DNA of 64,000 nt, taken from assembly GCF_041146395.1 (NCBI RefSeq), contig NW_027182957.1:235001-299000 (forward strand). Direction: 5' to 3'. Shown one piece after another: positions 26,951-41,950 of the stretch. The DNA comes from Eulemur rufifrons (taxonomy: Eukaryota > Chordata > Mammalia > Primates > Lemuridae). The position numbers and the translations under genes were made by a program. Every line of letters starts with the position of its first letter. The stretch's first letter is position 1. A model generated the notes under the pieces. That model had not been told where the DNA came from and ran no database searches. It worked only from the letters and a program-made list of their open reading frames with translations.

Positions 26951-28821
26951 AGACTTCTTGCTTTCTTAGAGTTTAGAAAGCCTGCAATCCTCCCATGCCA
27001 TGCGTGAAAGGAGGCTCTACCACTGTGTCCTGCATGAAACCCACGGGCCCATACCCAGAGTATGATAGAGTGGGTTCCCGGGTACAATCCCAGCCCCCTA
27101 AACTCCCCCCGCCCGCCTAATGCAGACAGGGCCCGTGCGCTAAGCATAAACAATACCTTTAACAGATAACCCTAACCCTGAACATAACACCCAACCCTGT
27201 TCCTATTTCTCCCCTTAACACGTAAACCTCACCGTGCGCCTAACTTTAACCTCTTATCCTAACGTTAATGCATAACCCATTTCCTGAGAACAACCCCTAT
27301 CCCATAATTCTAACCCTATCTCCTAGTCATCACTGTGACACCTAATCCCTAACCCTAATTCTAAACCGCTAACCCTAACCGTAACCCTACCTACAACCCT
27401 AACACTGACAGGAACCCTTACTTCTAACCCCAACGCTATGCCTAACAAAAACCCTAACCCTTGACCCTAACCCTTCACCCTAACCCCTAAGCCTTACCCT
27501 AACCCTTAACCCTAATCCTAATCCTAACCATTAAACCTAACCCTAGCTCTCAAAGCTAACCCTAAACCTTACCCTCACGGCTAGACCTAACCCTGACACT
27601 AACCTAACACCTAACCCTAACCAGAACCCCTAAAGCTAACCCTGAACCCTTCCCTAACCCCAGCAGTAAACTTTAACCCTAAACCTAAGCCCAACCCGTA
27701 ACCCTAATCCTATCCTTTTACCCTAAAACTAACCCCTAAACCTAACCCCTATACCTCACCCTAACTCTAACCCCAATCCTAATTCTAACCATACCCCTTC
27801 ATAAAACACTAACTCCTAACTGCTAACCCTAACACTAACCAAAAACCCTAATCACTAATCCCTAACCCTAACGCTTAACCTTTACCCTAACCGTTAACCC
27901 TCACCCTAAATCTTAACCCTGACCCTAACCTTAACATTTAACTCTAAGCCTAACCCTTAACCCTACAGTAAGGAAGACCCTTAATGCTAATGGGATCCCT
28001 TATCCCTAACCCTAACACTACAGCTAAAAATAACCCTAACCTTGGATCCTTAAACCTAACCCCTAACACTTACTTTAACCCCAAACCCTAACCCTGATCC
28101 TAAGCATTAAACCTAACCCTATCTCTTAACCCTAACGCTAGCCCTTACCCTAACGCCTAGATCTAACCCTAAATCTAACCTACCGCCTAATCCTAACCTT
28201 AAGCCCTAATGCTAACACTAACCCTGAACCCTAAACCTACGCGTAACCCTTAACACTAACCCTATCCGTGAACCTTAACCCTGACCCTAACCATTACCCG
28301 CACCCAAGCATTTAACCCTGACCCTAACCCTAATCCTTAATGATAACCCTAACACTAAACCCTAACCCTAAGCCCAACACTTAACCCTAATCCTATCCCT
28401 TAACCCTAACCCTAACCCTTATGCTAACCCAAAAACGTAACCCTAACCGTGACCAGTAAACCTAACCCTAAACTCTAACACAAACCATAGCACATAACTC
28501 TAACCCTAAAACTAACCCTTACCCTAAACCTAATCCCTAACTCATAACCTTAACCCTAAGCGTTAACTCTCACGCTAACCTTTAATCCTAACCCTAATCC
28601 TAATCTTCAACCCTAAACCTAACACTTAACCCTAACCCTGTACCAAACCCTAACCCCTCATCTTAACCCTAACCGTAAACCTCAACCCTAAACCAAAGTG
28701 TAATCGTTAAACCTAAGAGTAACCTTTAACCCTAACCCTAATCCCTAACCCTAAGCCCTCACCCTAACACTAAACTTCATCCTTAACCCTAACCAGAATC
28801 CTAACCCTAAATCTAATTCTC
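26951..28821 (+). repeat. Monomer M15 (1871 bp)
   Basis: The start matches M5 (catccctaacc before the core). Tract A then changes to gacaggaaccc, and to gaacccttccc and aacatttaactc as in M6-M8. It looks like a junction of M5-like and M6/M7-like sequence. Confidence 0.94.
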
Positions 28822-30693
28822 AGACTTCTTGCTTTCTTAGAGTTTAGAAAGCCTGCAATCCTCCCATGCCATGCCTGAAAGGAGGCTCTACCACTGTGTC
28901 CTGCATGAAACCCACGGGCCCATACCCAGAGTATGATAGAGTGGGTTCCCGGGTACAATCCCAGCCCCCTAAACCCCCCCCCGCCCGCCTAATGCAGACA
29001 GGGCCCGTGCGCTAAGCATAAACAATACCTTTAACAGATAACCCTAACCCTGAACATAACACCCAACCCTGTTCCTATTTCTCCCCTTAACACGTAAACC
29101 TCACCGTGCGCCTAACTTTAACCTCTTATCCTAACGTTAATGCATCACCCATTTTCTGAGAACAACCCCTATCCCATAATTCTAACCCTATCTCCTAGTC
29201 ATCACTGTGACACCTAATCCCTAACCCTAATTCTAAACCGCTCACCCTAACCGTAACCCTACCTACAACCCTAACACTGACAGTAACCCTTACTTCTAAC
29301 CCCAACGCTATGCCTAACAAAAACCCTAACCCTTGACCCTAACCCTTCACCCTAACCCCTAAGCCTTACCCTAACCCTTAACCCTAATCCTAATCCTAAC
29401 CATTAAACCTAACCCTAGCTCTCAAAGCTAACCCTAAACCTTACCCTCACGGCTAGACCTAACCCTGACACTAACCTAACACCTAACCCTAACCAGAACC
29501 CCTAAAGCTAACCCTGAACCCTTCCCTAACCCCAGCAGTAAACTTTAACCCTAAACCTAAGCCCAACCCGTAACCCTAATCCTATCCTTTTACCCTAAAA
29601 CTAACCCCTAAACCTAACCCCTATACCTCACCCTAACTCTAACCCCAATCCTAATTCTAACCATACCCCTTCATAATACACTAACTCCTAACCGCTAACC
29701 CTAACACTAACCAAAAACCCTAATCACTAATCCCTAACCCTAACGCTTAACCTTTACCCTAACCGTTAACCCTCACCCTAAATCTTAACACTGACCCTAA
29801 CCTTAACATTTAACTCTAAGCCTAACCCTTAACCCTACAGTAAGGAAGACCCTTAATGCTAATGGGATCCCTTATCCCTAACCCTAACACTACAGCTAAA
29901 AATAACCCTAACCTTGGATCCTTAAACCTAACCCCTAACACTTACTTTAACCCCAAACCCTAACCCTGATCCTAAGCATTAAACCTAACCCTATCTCTTA
30001 ACCCTAACGCTAGCCCTTACCCTAACGCCTAGATCTAACCCTAAATCTAACCTATCGCCTAATCCTAACCTTAAGCCCTAATGCTAACACTAACCCTGAA
30101 CCCTAAACCTACCCGTAACCCTTAACACTAACCCTATCCGTGAACCTTAACCCTGACCCTAACCATTACCCGCACCCAAACATTTAATCCTGACCCTAAC
30201 CCTAATCCTTAATGCCAAACTTAACACTTAACCCTAACCGTAAGCCCAACATTTAACCCTAATCCTATCCCTTAACCCTAACCCTAACCCTAATGCTAAA
30301 CCCTAAACTTCACCCTAACCGTGACCAGTAAACCTAACACTAACCTCTAACACAAACCATAGCACATAACTCTAACCCTAAAACTAACCCTAACCCTAAA
30401 CCTAAGCCCTAACTCATAACCTTAACCCTAAGCGTTAACTCTCACGCTAACCTTTAATCCTAACCCTAATCCTAATCTTCAACCCTAAACCTAACACTTA
30501 ACCCTAACCCTGTACCAAACCCTAACCCCTCATCTTAACCCTAACCGTAAACCTCAACCCTAAACCAAAGTGTAACCGTTAAACCTAAGAGTAACCTTTA
30601 ACCCTAACCCTAATCCCTAACCCTAAGCCCTCACCCTAACACTAAACTTCATCCTTAACCCTAACCAGAATCCTAAGCCTAAATCTAATTCTC
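28822..30693 (+). repeat. Monomer M16 (1872 bp), related to M8
   Basis: The core C run has one extra base (aaaccccccccc), which breaks the minus-strand frame. It carries gcatcacccattttctg, accgctcaccc, cataatacactaac, cctatcgcctaatcc and gccaaacttaacacttaacc, the variant set of M8. Confidence 0.95.
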
Positions 30694-32579
30694 AGACTTC
30701 TTGCTTTCTTAGAGTTTAGAAAGCCTGCAATCCTCCCATGCCATGCATGAAAGGAGGCTCTACCACTGTGTCCTGCATGAAACCCACGGGCCCATACCCA
30801 GAGTATGATAGAGTGGGTTCCCGGGTACAATCCCAGCCCCCTAAACTCCCCCCGCCCGCCGCCTAATGCAGACAGGGCCCGTGCGCTAAGCATAAACAAT
30901 ACCTTTAACAGATAACCCTAACCCTGAACATAACACCCAACCCTGTTCCTATTTCTCCCCTTAACACGTAAACCTCACCGTGCACCTAACTTTAACCTCT
31001 TATCCTAACGTTAATGCATAACCCATTTCCTGAGAACAACCCCTATCCCATAATTCTATCCCTATCTCCTAGTCATCACTGTGACACCTAATCCCTAACC
31101 CTAATTCTAAACCGCTAACCCTAACCGTAACCCTACCTACAACCCTAACACTGACAGGAACCCTTACTTCTAACCCCAACGCTATGCCTAACAAAAACCC
31201 TAACCCTTGACCCTAACCCTTCACCCTAACCCCTAAGCCTTACCCTAACACTTAACCCTAATCCTAATCCTAACCATTAAACCTAACCCTAGCTCTTAAA
31301 GCTAACCCTAAACCTTACCCTCACGACTAGACCTAACCCTGACACTAACCTAACACCTAACCCTAACCAGAACCCCTAAAGCTAACCCTGAACCCTATCC
31401 CTAACCCTAGCAGTAAACTTTAACCCTAAACCTAAGCCCAACCCGTAACCCTAATCCTATCCTTTTACCCTAAAACTAACCCCTAAACCTAACCCCTATA
31501 CCTCACCCTAACTCTAACCCCAATCCTAATTCTAACCATACCCCTTCATAAAACACTAACTCCTAACCGCTAACCCTAACACTAACCAAAAACCCTAATC
31601 ACTAATCCCTAACCCTAATGCTTAACCTTTACCCTAACCGTTAACCCTCACCCTAAATCTTAACCCTGAACCTAACCTTAACCTTTAACTCTAAGCCTAA
31701 CCCTTAACCCTACAGTAAGGAAGACCCTTAATGCTAATGGGATCCCTTATCCCTAACCCTAACACTACAGCTAAAAATAACCCTAACCTTGGATCCTTAA
31801 ACCTAACCCCTAACACTTACTTTAACCCCAAACCCTAACCCTAATCCTAAGCATTAAACCTAACCCTATCTCTTAACCCTAACGCTAGCCCTTACCCTAA
31901 CGCCTAGATCTAACCCTAAATCTAACCTACCGCCTAATCCTAACCTTAAGCCCTAATGCTAACACTAACCCTGAACCCTAAACCTACCCGTAACCCTTAA
32001 CACTAACCCTATCCGTGAACCTAAACCCTGACCCTAACCATTACCCGCACCCAAGCATTTAACCCTGTCCCTAACCCTAATCCTTAATGCTAACCTTAAC
32101 ACTAAACCCTAACCCTAAGCCCAACACTTAACCCTAATCCTATCCCTTAACCCTAACCCTACCCTAACCCTAATGCTAACCCCTAAACGTAACCCTAACC
32201 GTGACCAGTAAACCTAACCCTAACCTCTAACAAAAACCATAGCACATAACTCTAACCCTAAAACTAAACCTAACCCTAACCCTAACCCTAATCCCTAACT
32301 CTTAACCTTAACCCTAAGCGTTAACTCTCACGCTAACCTTTAATCCTAACCCTAATCCTAATCTTCAACCCTAAACCTAACACTTAACCCTAACCGTGTA
32401 CCAAACCCTAACCCCTCATCTTAACCCTAACCGTAAACCTCAACCCTAAACCAAAGTCTAACCGTTAAACCTAAGAGTAACCTTTAACCCTAACCCTAAT
32501 CCCTAACCCTAAGCCCTCACCCTAACACTAAACTTCATCCTTAACCCTAACCAGAATCCTAACCCTAAATCTAATTCTC
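30694..32579 (+). repeat. Monomer M17 (1886 bp, longest)
   Basis: The core has a 3-bp gain (cccgcccgccgcctaatg, near 30850), which keeps the minus-strand frame at 85 codons. The flank has ttctatccctatctcc, shared with M18, and the CpG change caccgtgcacc. Confidence 0.95.
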
Positions 32580-34456
32580 AGACTTCTTGCTTTCTTAGAG
32601 TTTAGAAAGCCTGCAATCCTCCCATGCCATGCATGAAAGGAGGCTCTATCACTGTGTCCTGCATGAAACCCACGGGCCCATACCCAGAGTATGATAGAGT
32701 GGGTTCCCGGGTACAATCCCAGCCCCCTAAACTCCCCCCGCCCGCCTAATGCAGACAGGGCCCGTGCGCTAAGCATAAACAATACCTTTAACAGATAACC
32801 CTAACCCTGAACATAACACCCAACCCTGTTCCTATTTCTCCCCTTAACATGTAAACCTCACCGTGCGCCTAACTTTAACCTCTTATCCTAACGTTAATGC
32901 ATAACCCATTTCCTGAGAACAACCCCTATCCCATAATTCTATCCCTATCTCCTAGTCATCACTGTGACACCTAATCCCTAACCCTAATTCTAAACCGCTA
33001 ACCCTAACCGTAACCCTACCTACAACCCTAACACTGACAGTAACCCTTACTTCTAACCCCAACGCTATGCCTAACAAAAACCCTAACCCTTGACCCTAAC
33101 CCTTCACCCTAACCCCTAAGCCTTACCCTAACACTTAACCCTAATCCTAATCCTAACCATTAAACCTAACCCTAGCTCTTAAAGCTAACCCTAAACCTTA
33201 CCCTCACGACTAGACCTAACCCTGACACTAACCTAACACCTAACCCTAACCAGAACCCCTAAAGCTAACCCTGAACCCTATCCCTAACCCTAGCAGTAAA
33301 CTTTAACCCTAAACCTAAGCCCAACCCGTAACCCTAATCCTATCCTTTTACCCTAAAACTAACCCCTAAACCTAACCCCTATACCTCACCCTAACTCTAA
33401 CCCCAATCCTAATTCTAACCATACCCCTTCATAAAACACTAACTCCTAACCGCTAACCCTAACACTAACCAAAAACCCTAATCACTAATCCCTAACCCTA
33501 ATGCTTAACCTTTACCCTAACCGTTAACCCTCACCCTAAATCTTAACCCTGACTCTAACCTTAACCTTTAACTCTAAGCCTAACCCTTAACCCTACAGTA
33601 AGGAAGACCCTTAATGCTAATGGGATCCCTTATCCCTAACCCTAACACTACAGCTAAAAATAACCCTAACCTTGGATCCTTAAACCTAACCCCTAACACT
33701 TACTTTAACCCCAAACCCTAACCCTAATCCTAAGCATTAAACCTAACCCTATCTCTTAAACCTAACGCTAGCCCTTACCCTAACGCCTAGATCTAACCCT
33801 AAATCTAACCTACCGCCTAATCCTAACCTTAAGCCCTAATGCTAACACTAACCCTGAACCCTAAACCTACCCGTAACCCTTAACACTAACCCTATCCGTG
33901 AACCTAAACCCTGACCCTAACCATTACCCGCACCCAAGCATTTAACCCTGCCCCTAACCCTAATCCTTAATGCTAACCTTAACACTAAACCCTAACCCTA
34001 AGCCCAACACTTAACCCTAATCCTATCCCTTAACCCTAACCCTACCCTAACCCTAATGCTAACCCCTAAACGTAACCCTAACCGTGACCAGTAAACCTAA
34101 CCCTAACCTCTAACAAAAACCATAGCACATAACTCTAACCCTAAAACTAACCCTAACCCTAACCCTAATCCCTAACTCTTAACCTTAACCCTAAGCGTTA
34201 ACTCTCACGCTAACCTTTAATCCTAACCCTAATCCTAATCTTCAACCCTAAACCTAACACTTAACCCTAACCGTGTACCAAACCCTAACCCGTCATCTTA
34301 ACCCTAACCGTAAACCTCAACCCTAAACCAAAGTGTAACCGTTAAACCTAAGAGTAACCTTTAACCCTAACCCTAATCCCTAACCCTAAGCCTTCACCCT
34401 AACACTAAACTTCATCCTTAACCCTAACCAGAATCCTAACCCTAAATCTAATTCTC
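32580..34456 (+). repeat. Monomer M18 (1877 bp)
   Basis: The flank ttctatccctatctcc links it to M17. The core has ggctctatcactg. Other marks are acatgtaaacc, cctaatgcttaacc (also in M17) and gactctaacc. Confidence 0.95.
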
Positions 34457-36339
34457 AGACTTCTTGCTTTCTTAGAGTTTAGAAAGCCTGCAATCCTCCC
34501 ATGCCATGCCTGAAAGGAGGCTCTACCACTGTGTCCTGCATGAAACCCACGGGCCCATACCCAGAGTATGATAGAGTGGGTTCCCGGGTACAATCCCAGC
34601 CCCCTAAACTCCCCCCGCCCGCCTAATGCAGACAGGGCCCGTGCGCTAAGCATAAACAATACCTTTAACAGATAACCCTAACCCTGAACATAACACCCAA
34701 CCCTGTTCCTATTTCTCCCCTTAACATGTAAACCTCACCGTGCGCCTAACTTTAACCTCTTATCCTAACGTTAATGCATAACCCATTTCCTGAGAACAAC
34801 CCCTATCCCATAATTCTAACCCTATCTCCTAGTCATCACTGTGACACCTAATCCCTAACCCTAATTCTAAACCGCTAACCCTAACCGTAACCCTACCTAC
34901 AACCCTAACACTGACAGTAACCCTTACTTCTAACCCCAACGCTATGCCTAACAAAAACCCTAACCCTTGACCCTAACCCTTCACCCTAACCCCTAAGCCT
35001 TACCCTAACACTTAACCCTAATCCTAATCCTAACCATTAAACCTAACCCTAGCTCTTAAAGCTAACCCTAAACCTTACCCTCACGACTAGACCTAACCCT
35101 GACACTAACCTAACACCTAACCCTAACCAGAACCCCTAAAGCTAACCCTGAACCCTATCCCTAACCCTAGCAGTAAACTTTAACCCTAAACCTAAGCCCA
35201 ACCCGTAACCCTAATCCTATCCTTTTACCCTAAAACTAACCCCTAAACCTAACCCCTATACCTCACCCTAACTCTAACCCCAATCCTAATTCTAACCATA
35301 CCCCTTCATAAAACACTAACTCCTAACCGCTAACCCTAACACTAACCAAAAACCCTAATCACTAATCCCTAACCCTAACGCTTAACCTTTACCCTAACCG
35401 TTAACCCTCACCCTAAATCTTAACCCTGACCCTAACCTTAACCTTTAACTCTAAGCCTAACCCTTAACCCTACAGTAAGGAAGACCCTTAATGCTAATGG
35501 GATCCCTTATCCCTAACCCTAACACTACAGCTAAAAATAACCCTCACCTTGGATCCTTAAACCTAACCCCTAACACTTACTTTAACCCCAAACCCTAACC
35601 CTAATCCTAAGCATTAAACCTAACCCTATCTCTTAACCCTAACGCTAGCCCTTATCCTAACGCCTAGATCTAACCCTAAATATAACCTACCGCCTAATCC
35701 TAACCTTAAGCCCTAATGCTAACACTAACCCTGAACCCTAAACCTACCCGTAACCCTTAACACTAACCCTATCCGTGAACCTAAACCCTGACCCTAACCA
35801 TTACCCGCACCCAAGCATTTAACCCTGCCCCTAACCCTAATCCTTAATGCTAACCTTAACACTAAACCCTAACCCTAAGCCCAACACTTAACCCTAATCC
35901 TATCCCTTAACCCTAACCCTACCCTAACCCTAATGCTAACCCCTAAACGTAACCCTAACCGTGACCAGTAAACCTAACCCTAACCTCTAACAAAAACCAT
36001 AGCACATAACTCTAACCCTAAAACTAACCCTAACCCTAACCCTAACCCTAATCCCTAACTCTTAACCTTAACCCTAAGCGTTAACTCTCACGCTAACCTT
36101 TAATCCTAACCCTAATCCTAATCTTCAACCCTAAACCTAACACTTAACCCTAACCCTGTACCAAACCCTAACCCCTCATCTTAACCCTAACCGTAAACCT
36201 CAACCCTAAACCAAAGTGTAACCGTTAAACCTAAGAGTAACCTTTAACCCTAACCCTAATCCCTAACCCTAAGCCCTCACCCTAACACTAAACTTCATCC
36301 TTAACCCTAACCAGAATCCTAACCCTAAATCTAATTCTC
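34457..36339 (+). repeat. Monomer M19 (1883 bp), related to M9
   Basis: The core has gccatgcctgaaagg, shared with M16. The paired-GGATCC region has ccctcaccttgg as in M9, followed by cccttatcctaacgcc. The private change ccctaaatataacc lies near 35680. Confidence 0.95.
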
Positions 36340-37887
36340 AGACTTCTTGCTTTCTTAGAGTTTAGAAAGCCTACGATCCCCCCATGCCATGCGTGAAAGG
36401 AGGCTCTACCACTGTGTCCTGCATGAAACCCACGGGCCCATACCCAGAGTATGATAGAGTGGGTTCCCGGGTACAATCCCAGCCCCCTAAACTCCCCCCG
36501 CCCGCCTAATGCAGACAGGGCCCGTGCGCTAAGCATAAACAATACCTTTAACAGATAACCCTAACCCTGAACATAACACCCAACCCTGTTCCTATTTCTC
36601 CCCTTAACACGTAAACCTCACCGTGCGCCTAACTTTAACCTCTTATCCTAACGTTAATGCATAACCCATTTCCGGAGAACAACCCCTATCCCATAATTCT
36701 AACCCTAACTCCTAGTCATCACTGTGACACCTAATCCCTAACCCTAATTCTAAACTGCTAACCCTAATCGTAACCCTACCTACAACCCTAACACTGACAG
36801 TAACCCTTACTTCTAACCCCAACGCTATGCCTAACAAAAACCCTAACCCTTCACCCTAACCCTTCACCCTAACCCCTAAGCCTTACCCTAACCCTTAACC
36901 CTAATCCTAATCCTAACCATTAAACCTAACCCTAGATCTTAAAGCTAACCCTAAACATTACCCTCACGACTAGACCTAACCCTGACACTAACCTAACACC
37001 AAACCCTAACCGGAACCCCTAAAGCTAACCCTGAACCCTATCCCTAACCCCAGCAGTAAACTTTAATCCTAAACCTAAGCCCAACGCGTAACCCTAATCC
37101 TATCCTTTTACCCTAATCCTAACACCTATACCTCACCCTAACTCTAACCCCAATCCTAATTCTAACCATAACCCTTCATAAAACACTAACTCCTAACCGC
37201 TAACCCTAACACTAACCAAAAACCCTAATCACTAATCCCTAACCCTAACGCTTAACCTTTACCCTAACCGTTAACCCTCACCCTAAATCTTAACACTGAC
37301 CCTAACCTTAACCTTTAACTCTAAGCCTAACCCTTAACCCTACAGTAAGGAAGACCCTTAATGCTAATGGGATCCCTTGTCCCTAACCCTAACACTACAG
37401 CTAAAAATAACCCTAACCTTGGATCCTTAAACCTAACCCCTAACACTTACTTTAACCCCAAACCCTAACCCTAATCCTACGCATTAAATCTAACCCTATC
37501 TCTTAACCCTAACGCTAGCCCTTACCCTAACGCCTAGATCTAACCCTAAGTCTAACCTACCGCCTAATCCTAACCTTAAGCACTAATGCTAACACTAACC
37601 CTGAACCCTAAACCTACCCGTAACCCTTAACGCTAACCCTATCCGTGAACCTTAACCCTGACCCTAACCATTACCCGCACCCAAGCATTTAACCCTGACC
37701 CTAACCCTAATCCTTAATGCTAACCCTAACACTAAACCCTAACCCTAAGCCCAACACTTAACCCTAATCCTATCCCTTAACCCTAACCCTAACCCTAATG
37801 CTACCCCCTAAATGTAACCCTAATCGTGAGCAGTAAACCTAACCCTAACCTCTAACACAAACCATAGCACATAACTCTAACCCTAAA

Positions 37888-37918
<31 letters not shown>

Positions 37919-38198
37919 TCTTAACCTTAACCCTAAGCGTTAACTCTCACGCTAACCTTTAATCTTAACCCTAATCCTAATCTTCAACCCTAAACCTAAC
38001 ACATAATCCTAACCGTGTACGAAACCGTAACCCCTCGTCTTAACCCTAACCGTAAACCTCAACCCTAAACGAAAGTGTAACCGTTAAACCTAAGAGTAAC
38101 CTTTAACCCTAACCCTATTCCCTAACCCTGAGCCCTCACCCTAACACTAAACTTCATCCTTAACCCTAACCTTAATCCTAACCCTAAATCTAATTCTC
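36340..38198 (+). repeat. Monomer M20 (1859 bp, shortest)
   Basis: A deletion of about 13 bp lies near 37118, where the run ctaaaactaacccctaaacc is reduced to ctaatcc. The second half carries cccttgtccc, tcctacgcattaaatc, ccctaagtctaacc and tacgaaaccgtaacccctcg. This is the haplotype seen again in M26 and M28. Confidence 0.95.
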
Positions 38199-40073
38199 AG
38201 ACTTCTTGCTTTCTTAAAGTTTAGAAAGCCTGCAATCCTCCCATGCCATGCGTGAAAAGAGGCTCTACCACTGTGTCCTGCATGAAACCCACGGGCCCAT
38301 ACCCAGAGTATGATAGCTTGGGTTCCCGGGTACAATCCCAGGCCCCTAAACTCCCCCCGCCCGCCTAATGCAGACAGGGCCCGTGCGCTAAGCTTAAACA
38401 ATACCTTTAACAGAAAACCCTAACCCTGAACATAACACCCCACCCTGTTCCTATTTCTCCCCTTAACACGTAAACCTCACCGTGCGCCTAACTTTAACCT
38501 CTTATCCTAACGTTAATGCATAACCCATTTCCTGAGAACAACTCCTATCCCATAATTCTAACCCTATCTCCTAGTCATCACTGTGACACCTAATCCATAA
38601 CCCTAATTCTAAACCGCTAACCCTAACCGTAACCCTACCTACAACCCTAACACTGACAGTAACCCTTACTTCTCACCCCAACGCTATGCCTAACAAAAAC
38701 CCTAACCCTTGACCCTAACCCTTCACCCTAACCCCTAAGCCTTACCCTAACCCTTAACCCTAATCCTAATCATAAACATTAAACCTAACCCTAGCTCTTA
38801 AAGCTAACCCTAAACCTAACCCTCACGACCAGACCTAACCCTGACACTAACCTAACACCTAACCCTAACCAGAACCCTAAAGCTAACCCTGAACCCTATC
38901 CCTAACCCCAGCAGTAAACTTTAACCCTAAACCTAAGCCCAACCCGTAACCTTAATCCCATCCTTTTACCCTAAAACTAACCCCTAAACCTAACCCCTAT
39001 ACCTCACCCTAACTCTAACCCCAATCCTAATTCTAACCATAACCCTTCATAAAACACTAACTACTAACAGCTAACCCTAACACTAACCAAAAACCATAAT
39101 CACTAATCCCTAACCCTAACGCTTAACCTTTACCCTAACCGTTAACCCTCACCCTAAATCTTAACACTGACCCTAACCTTAACCTTAACTCTAAGCCTAA
39201 CCCTTAACCCTACAGTAAGGAAGACCCTTAATGCTAATGGGATCCCTTATCCCTAACCCTAACACTACAGCTAAAAATAACCCTAACCTTGGATCCTTAA
39301 ACCTAACCCCTAACACTTACTTTAACCCCAAACCCTAACCCTAACCCTAAGCATTAAACCTAACCCTATCTCTTAACCCTAACGCTAGCCCTTACCCTAA
39401 CGCCTAGATCTAACCCTAAATCTAACCTACCGCCTAATCCTAACCTTCAGCACTAATGCTAACTCTAACCCTGAACCCTAAACCTACCCGTAACCCTTAA
39501 CACTAACCGTATCCGTGAACCTTAACCCTGACCCTAACCATTACCCGCACCCAGGCATTTAACCCTGATTCTAACCCTAATCCTTAATGATAAACCTAAC
39601 ACTAAACCCTAACCCTAAGCCCAACACTTAACCCTAATCCTATCCCTTAACCCTACCCTAACCCTAATGTTACCCCCTAAACGTAACCCTAACCGTGACC
39701 AGTAAACCTAACCCTAACCTCTAACACAAACCATAGCACATAACTCTAACCCTAAAACTAACCCTAATCCTAACCCTAACCCTAAACCCTAACTCTTAAT
39801 CTTAAGCCTAAGCGTTAACTCTCACGCTAACCTTTAATACTAACCCTAATCCTAATCTTCCACCCTAAACCTAACACTTAACCCTAACCCTGTACCAAAC
39901 ACTAACCCCTCATCTTAACCCTAACCGTAAACCTCAACCCTAAACCAAAGTGTAACCGTTAAACCTAAGAGTAACCTTTAACCCTAACCCTAATCCCTAA
40001 CCCTAAGCCTTCACCCTAACACTAAACTTCAACCTTCACCCTAACCAGAATCCTAACCCTAAACCTAATTCTC
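38199..40073 (+). repeat. Monomer M21 (1875 bp), core related to M29
   Basis: The core has ttcttaaagtttag, gtgaaaagaggc and tcccaggcccct, shared with M29 about 15.0 kb away. It also has the private gatagcttggg and aagcttaaac; the latter makes an AAGCTT site. Confidence 0.95.
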
Positions 40074-41950
40074 AGACTTCTTGCTTTCTTAGAGTTTAGA
40101 AAGCCTCCAATCCTCCCATGCCATGCGTGAAAGGAGGCTCTACCACTGTGTCCTGCATGAAACCCACGGGCCCATACCCAGAGTATGATAGAGTGGGTTC
40201 CCGGGTACAATCCCAGCCCCCTAAACTCCCCCCGCCCGCCTAATGCAGACAGGGCCCGTGCGCTAAGCATAAACAATACCTTTAACAGATAACCCTAACC
40301 CTGAACATAACACCGAACCCTGTTCCTATTTCTCCCCTTAACATGTAAACCTCACCGTGCGCCTAACTTTAACCTCTTATCCTAACGTTAATGCATAACC
40401 CATTTCCTGAGAACAACCCCTATCCCATAATTCTAACCCTATCTCCTAGTCATCACTGTGACACCTAATCCCTAACCCTAATTCTAAACCGCTAACCCTA
40501 ACCGTAACCCTACCTACAACCCTAACACTGACAGTAACCCTTACTTCTAACCCCAACGCTATGCCTAACAAAAACCCTAACCCTTGACCCTAACCCTTCA
40601 CCCTAACCCCTAAGCCTTACCCTAACCCTTAACCCTAATCCTAATCCTAACGATTAAATCTAACCCTAGCTCTTAAAGCAAACCCTAAACCTTACCCTCA
40701 CGACTAGACCTAACCCTGACACTAACCTAACACCTAACCCTAACCAGAACCCCTAAAGCTAACCCTGAACCCTATCCCTAACCCTAGCAGTAAACTTTAA
40801 CCCTAAACCTAAGCCCAACCCGTAACCCTAATCCTATCCTTTTATCCTAAAACTAACCCCTAAACCTAACCCATATACCTCACCCTAACTCTAACCCCAA
40901 TCCTAATTCTAACCATACCCCTTCATAAAACACTAACTCCTAACCGCTAACCCTAACACTAACCAAAAACCATAATCACTAATCCCTAACCTTAACGCTT
41001 AACTTTTACCCTAACCGTTAACCCTCACCCTGAATCTTAACACTCACCCTAAACTTAACCTTTAACTCTAAGCCTAACCCTTAACCCTACAGTAAAGAAG
41101 ACCCTTAATGCTAATGTGTTCCTTATCCCTAACCCTAACACTACAGCTAAAAATAACCCTAACCTTGGATCCTTAAACCTAACCCCTAACACTTACTTTA
41201 ACCCCAAACCCTAACCCTAATCCTAAGCATTAAACCTAACCCTATCTCTTAACCCTAACGCTAGCCCTTACCCTAACGCCTAGATCTAACCCTAAATCTA
41301 ACCTACCACCTAATCCTAACCTTAAGCCCTAATGCTAACACTAACCCTGAACCCTAAACCTACCCGTAACCCTTAACACTAACCCTATCCGTGAACCTAA
41401 ACCCTGAACCTAAGCATTACCGGCACCCAAGCATTTAACCCTGATTCTAACCCTAATCCTTAATGCTAACCTTAACACTAAACCCTAACCCTAAGCCCAA
41501 CACTTAACCCTAATCCTATCCCTTAACCCTAACCCTAACCCTAACCCTAATGCTAACCCCTAAACGTAACCCTAACCATGACCAGTAAACCTAACCCTAA
41601 CCTCTAAAACAAACCATAGCACATAACTCTAAACCTAAAACTAACCCTAACACTAACCCTAAACCCAAACTCTTAACCTTAACCCTAAGCGTTAACTCTC
41701 ACACTAACCTTTAATCCTAACCCTAATCCTAATCTTCAACCCTAAACCTAACACTTAACCCTAACCGTGTACCAAACCCTAACCCCTCATCTTAACCCTA
41801 ACCGTAAACCTCAACCCTAAACCAAAGTGTAACAGTTAAACCTAAGAGTAACCTTTAACCCTAACCCTAATCCCTAACCCTAAGCCCTCACCCTAACACT
41901 AAACTTCATCCTTAACCCTAACCAGAATCCTAAGCCTAAATCTAATTCTC
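40074..41950 (+). repeat. Monomer M22 (1877 bp), near-identical to M23
   Basis: It carries aaagcctccaatcc in the core, taacgattaaatc and aaagcaaaccc in tract A, aaagaagaccc with gtgttcc (41116-41122), aagcattaccggc and aaccatgaccag. All are repeated in M23 at a distance of exactly 1877 bp. Confidence 0.96.
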
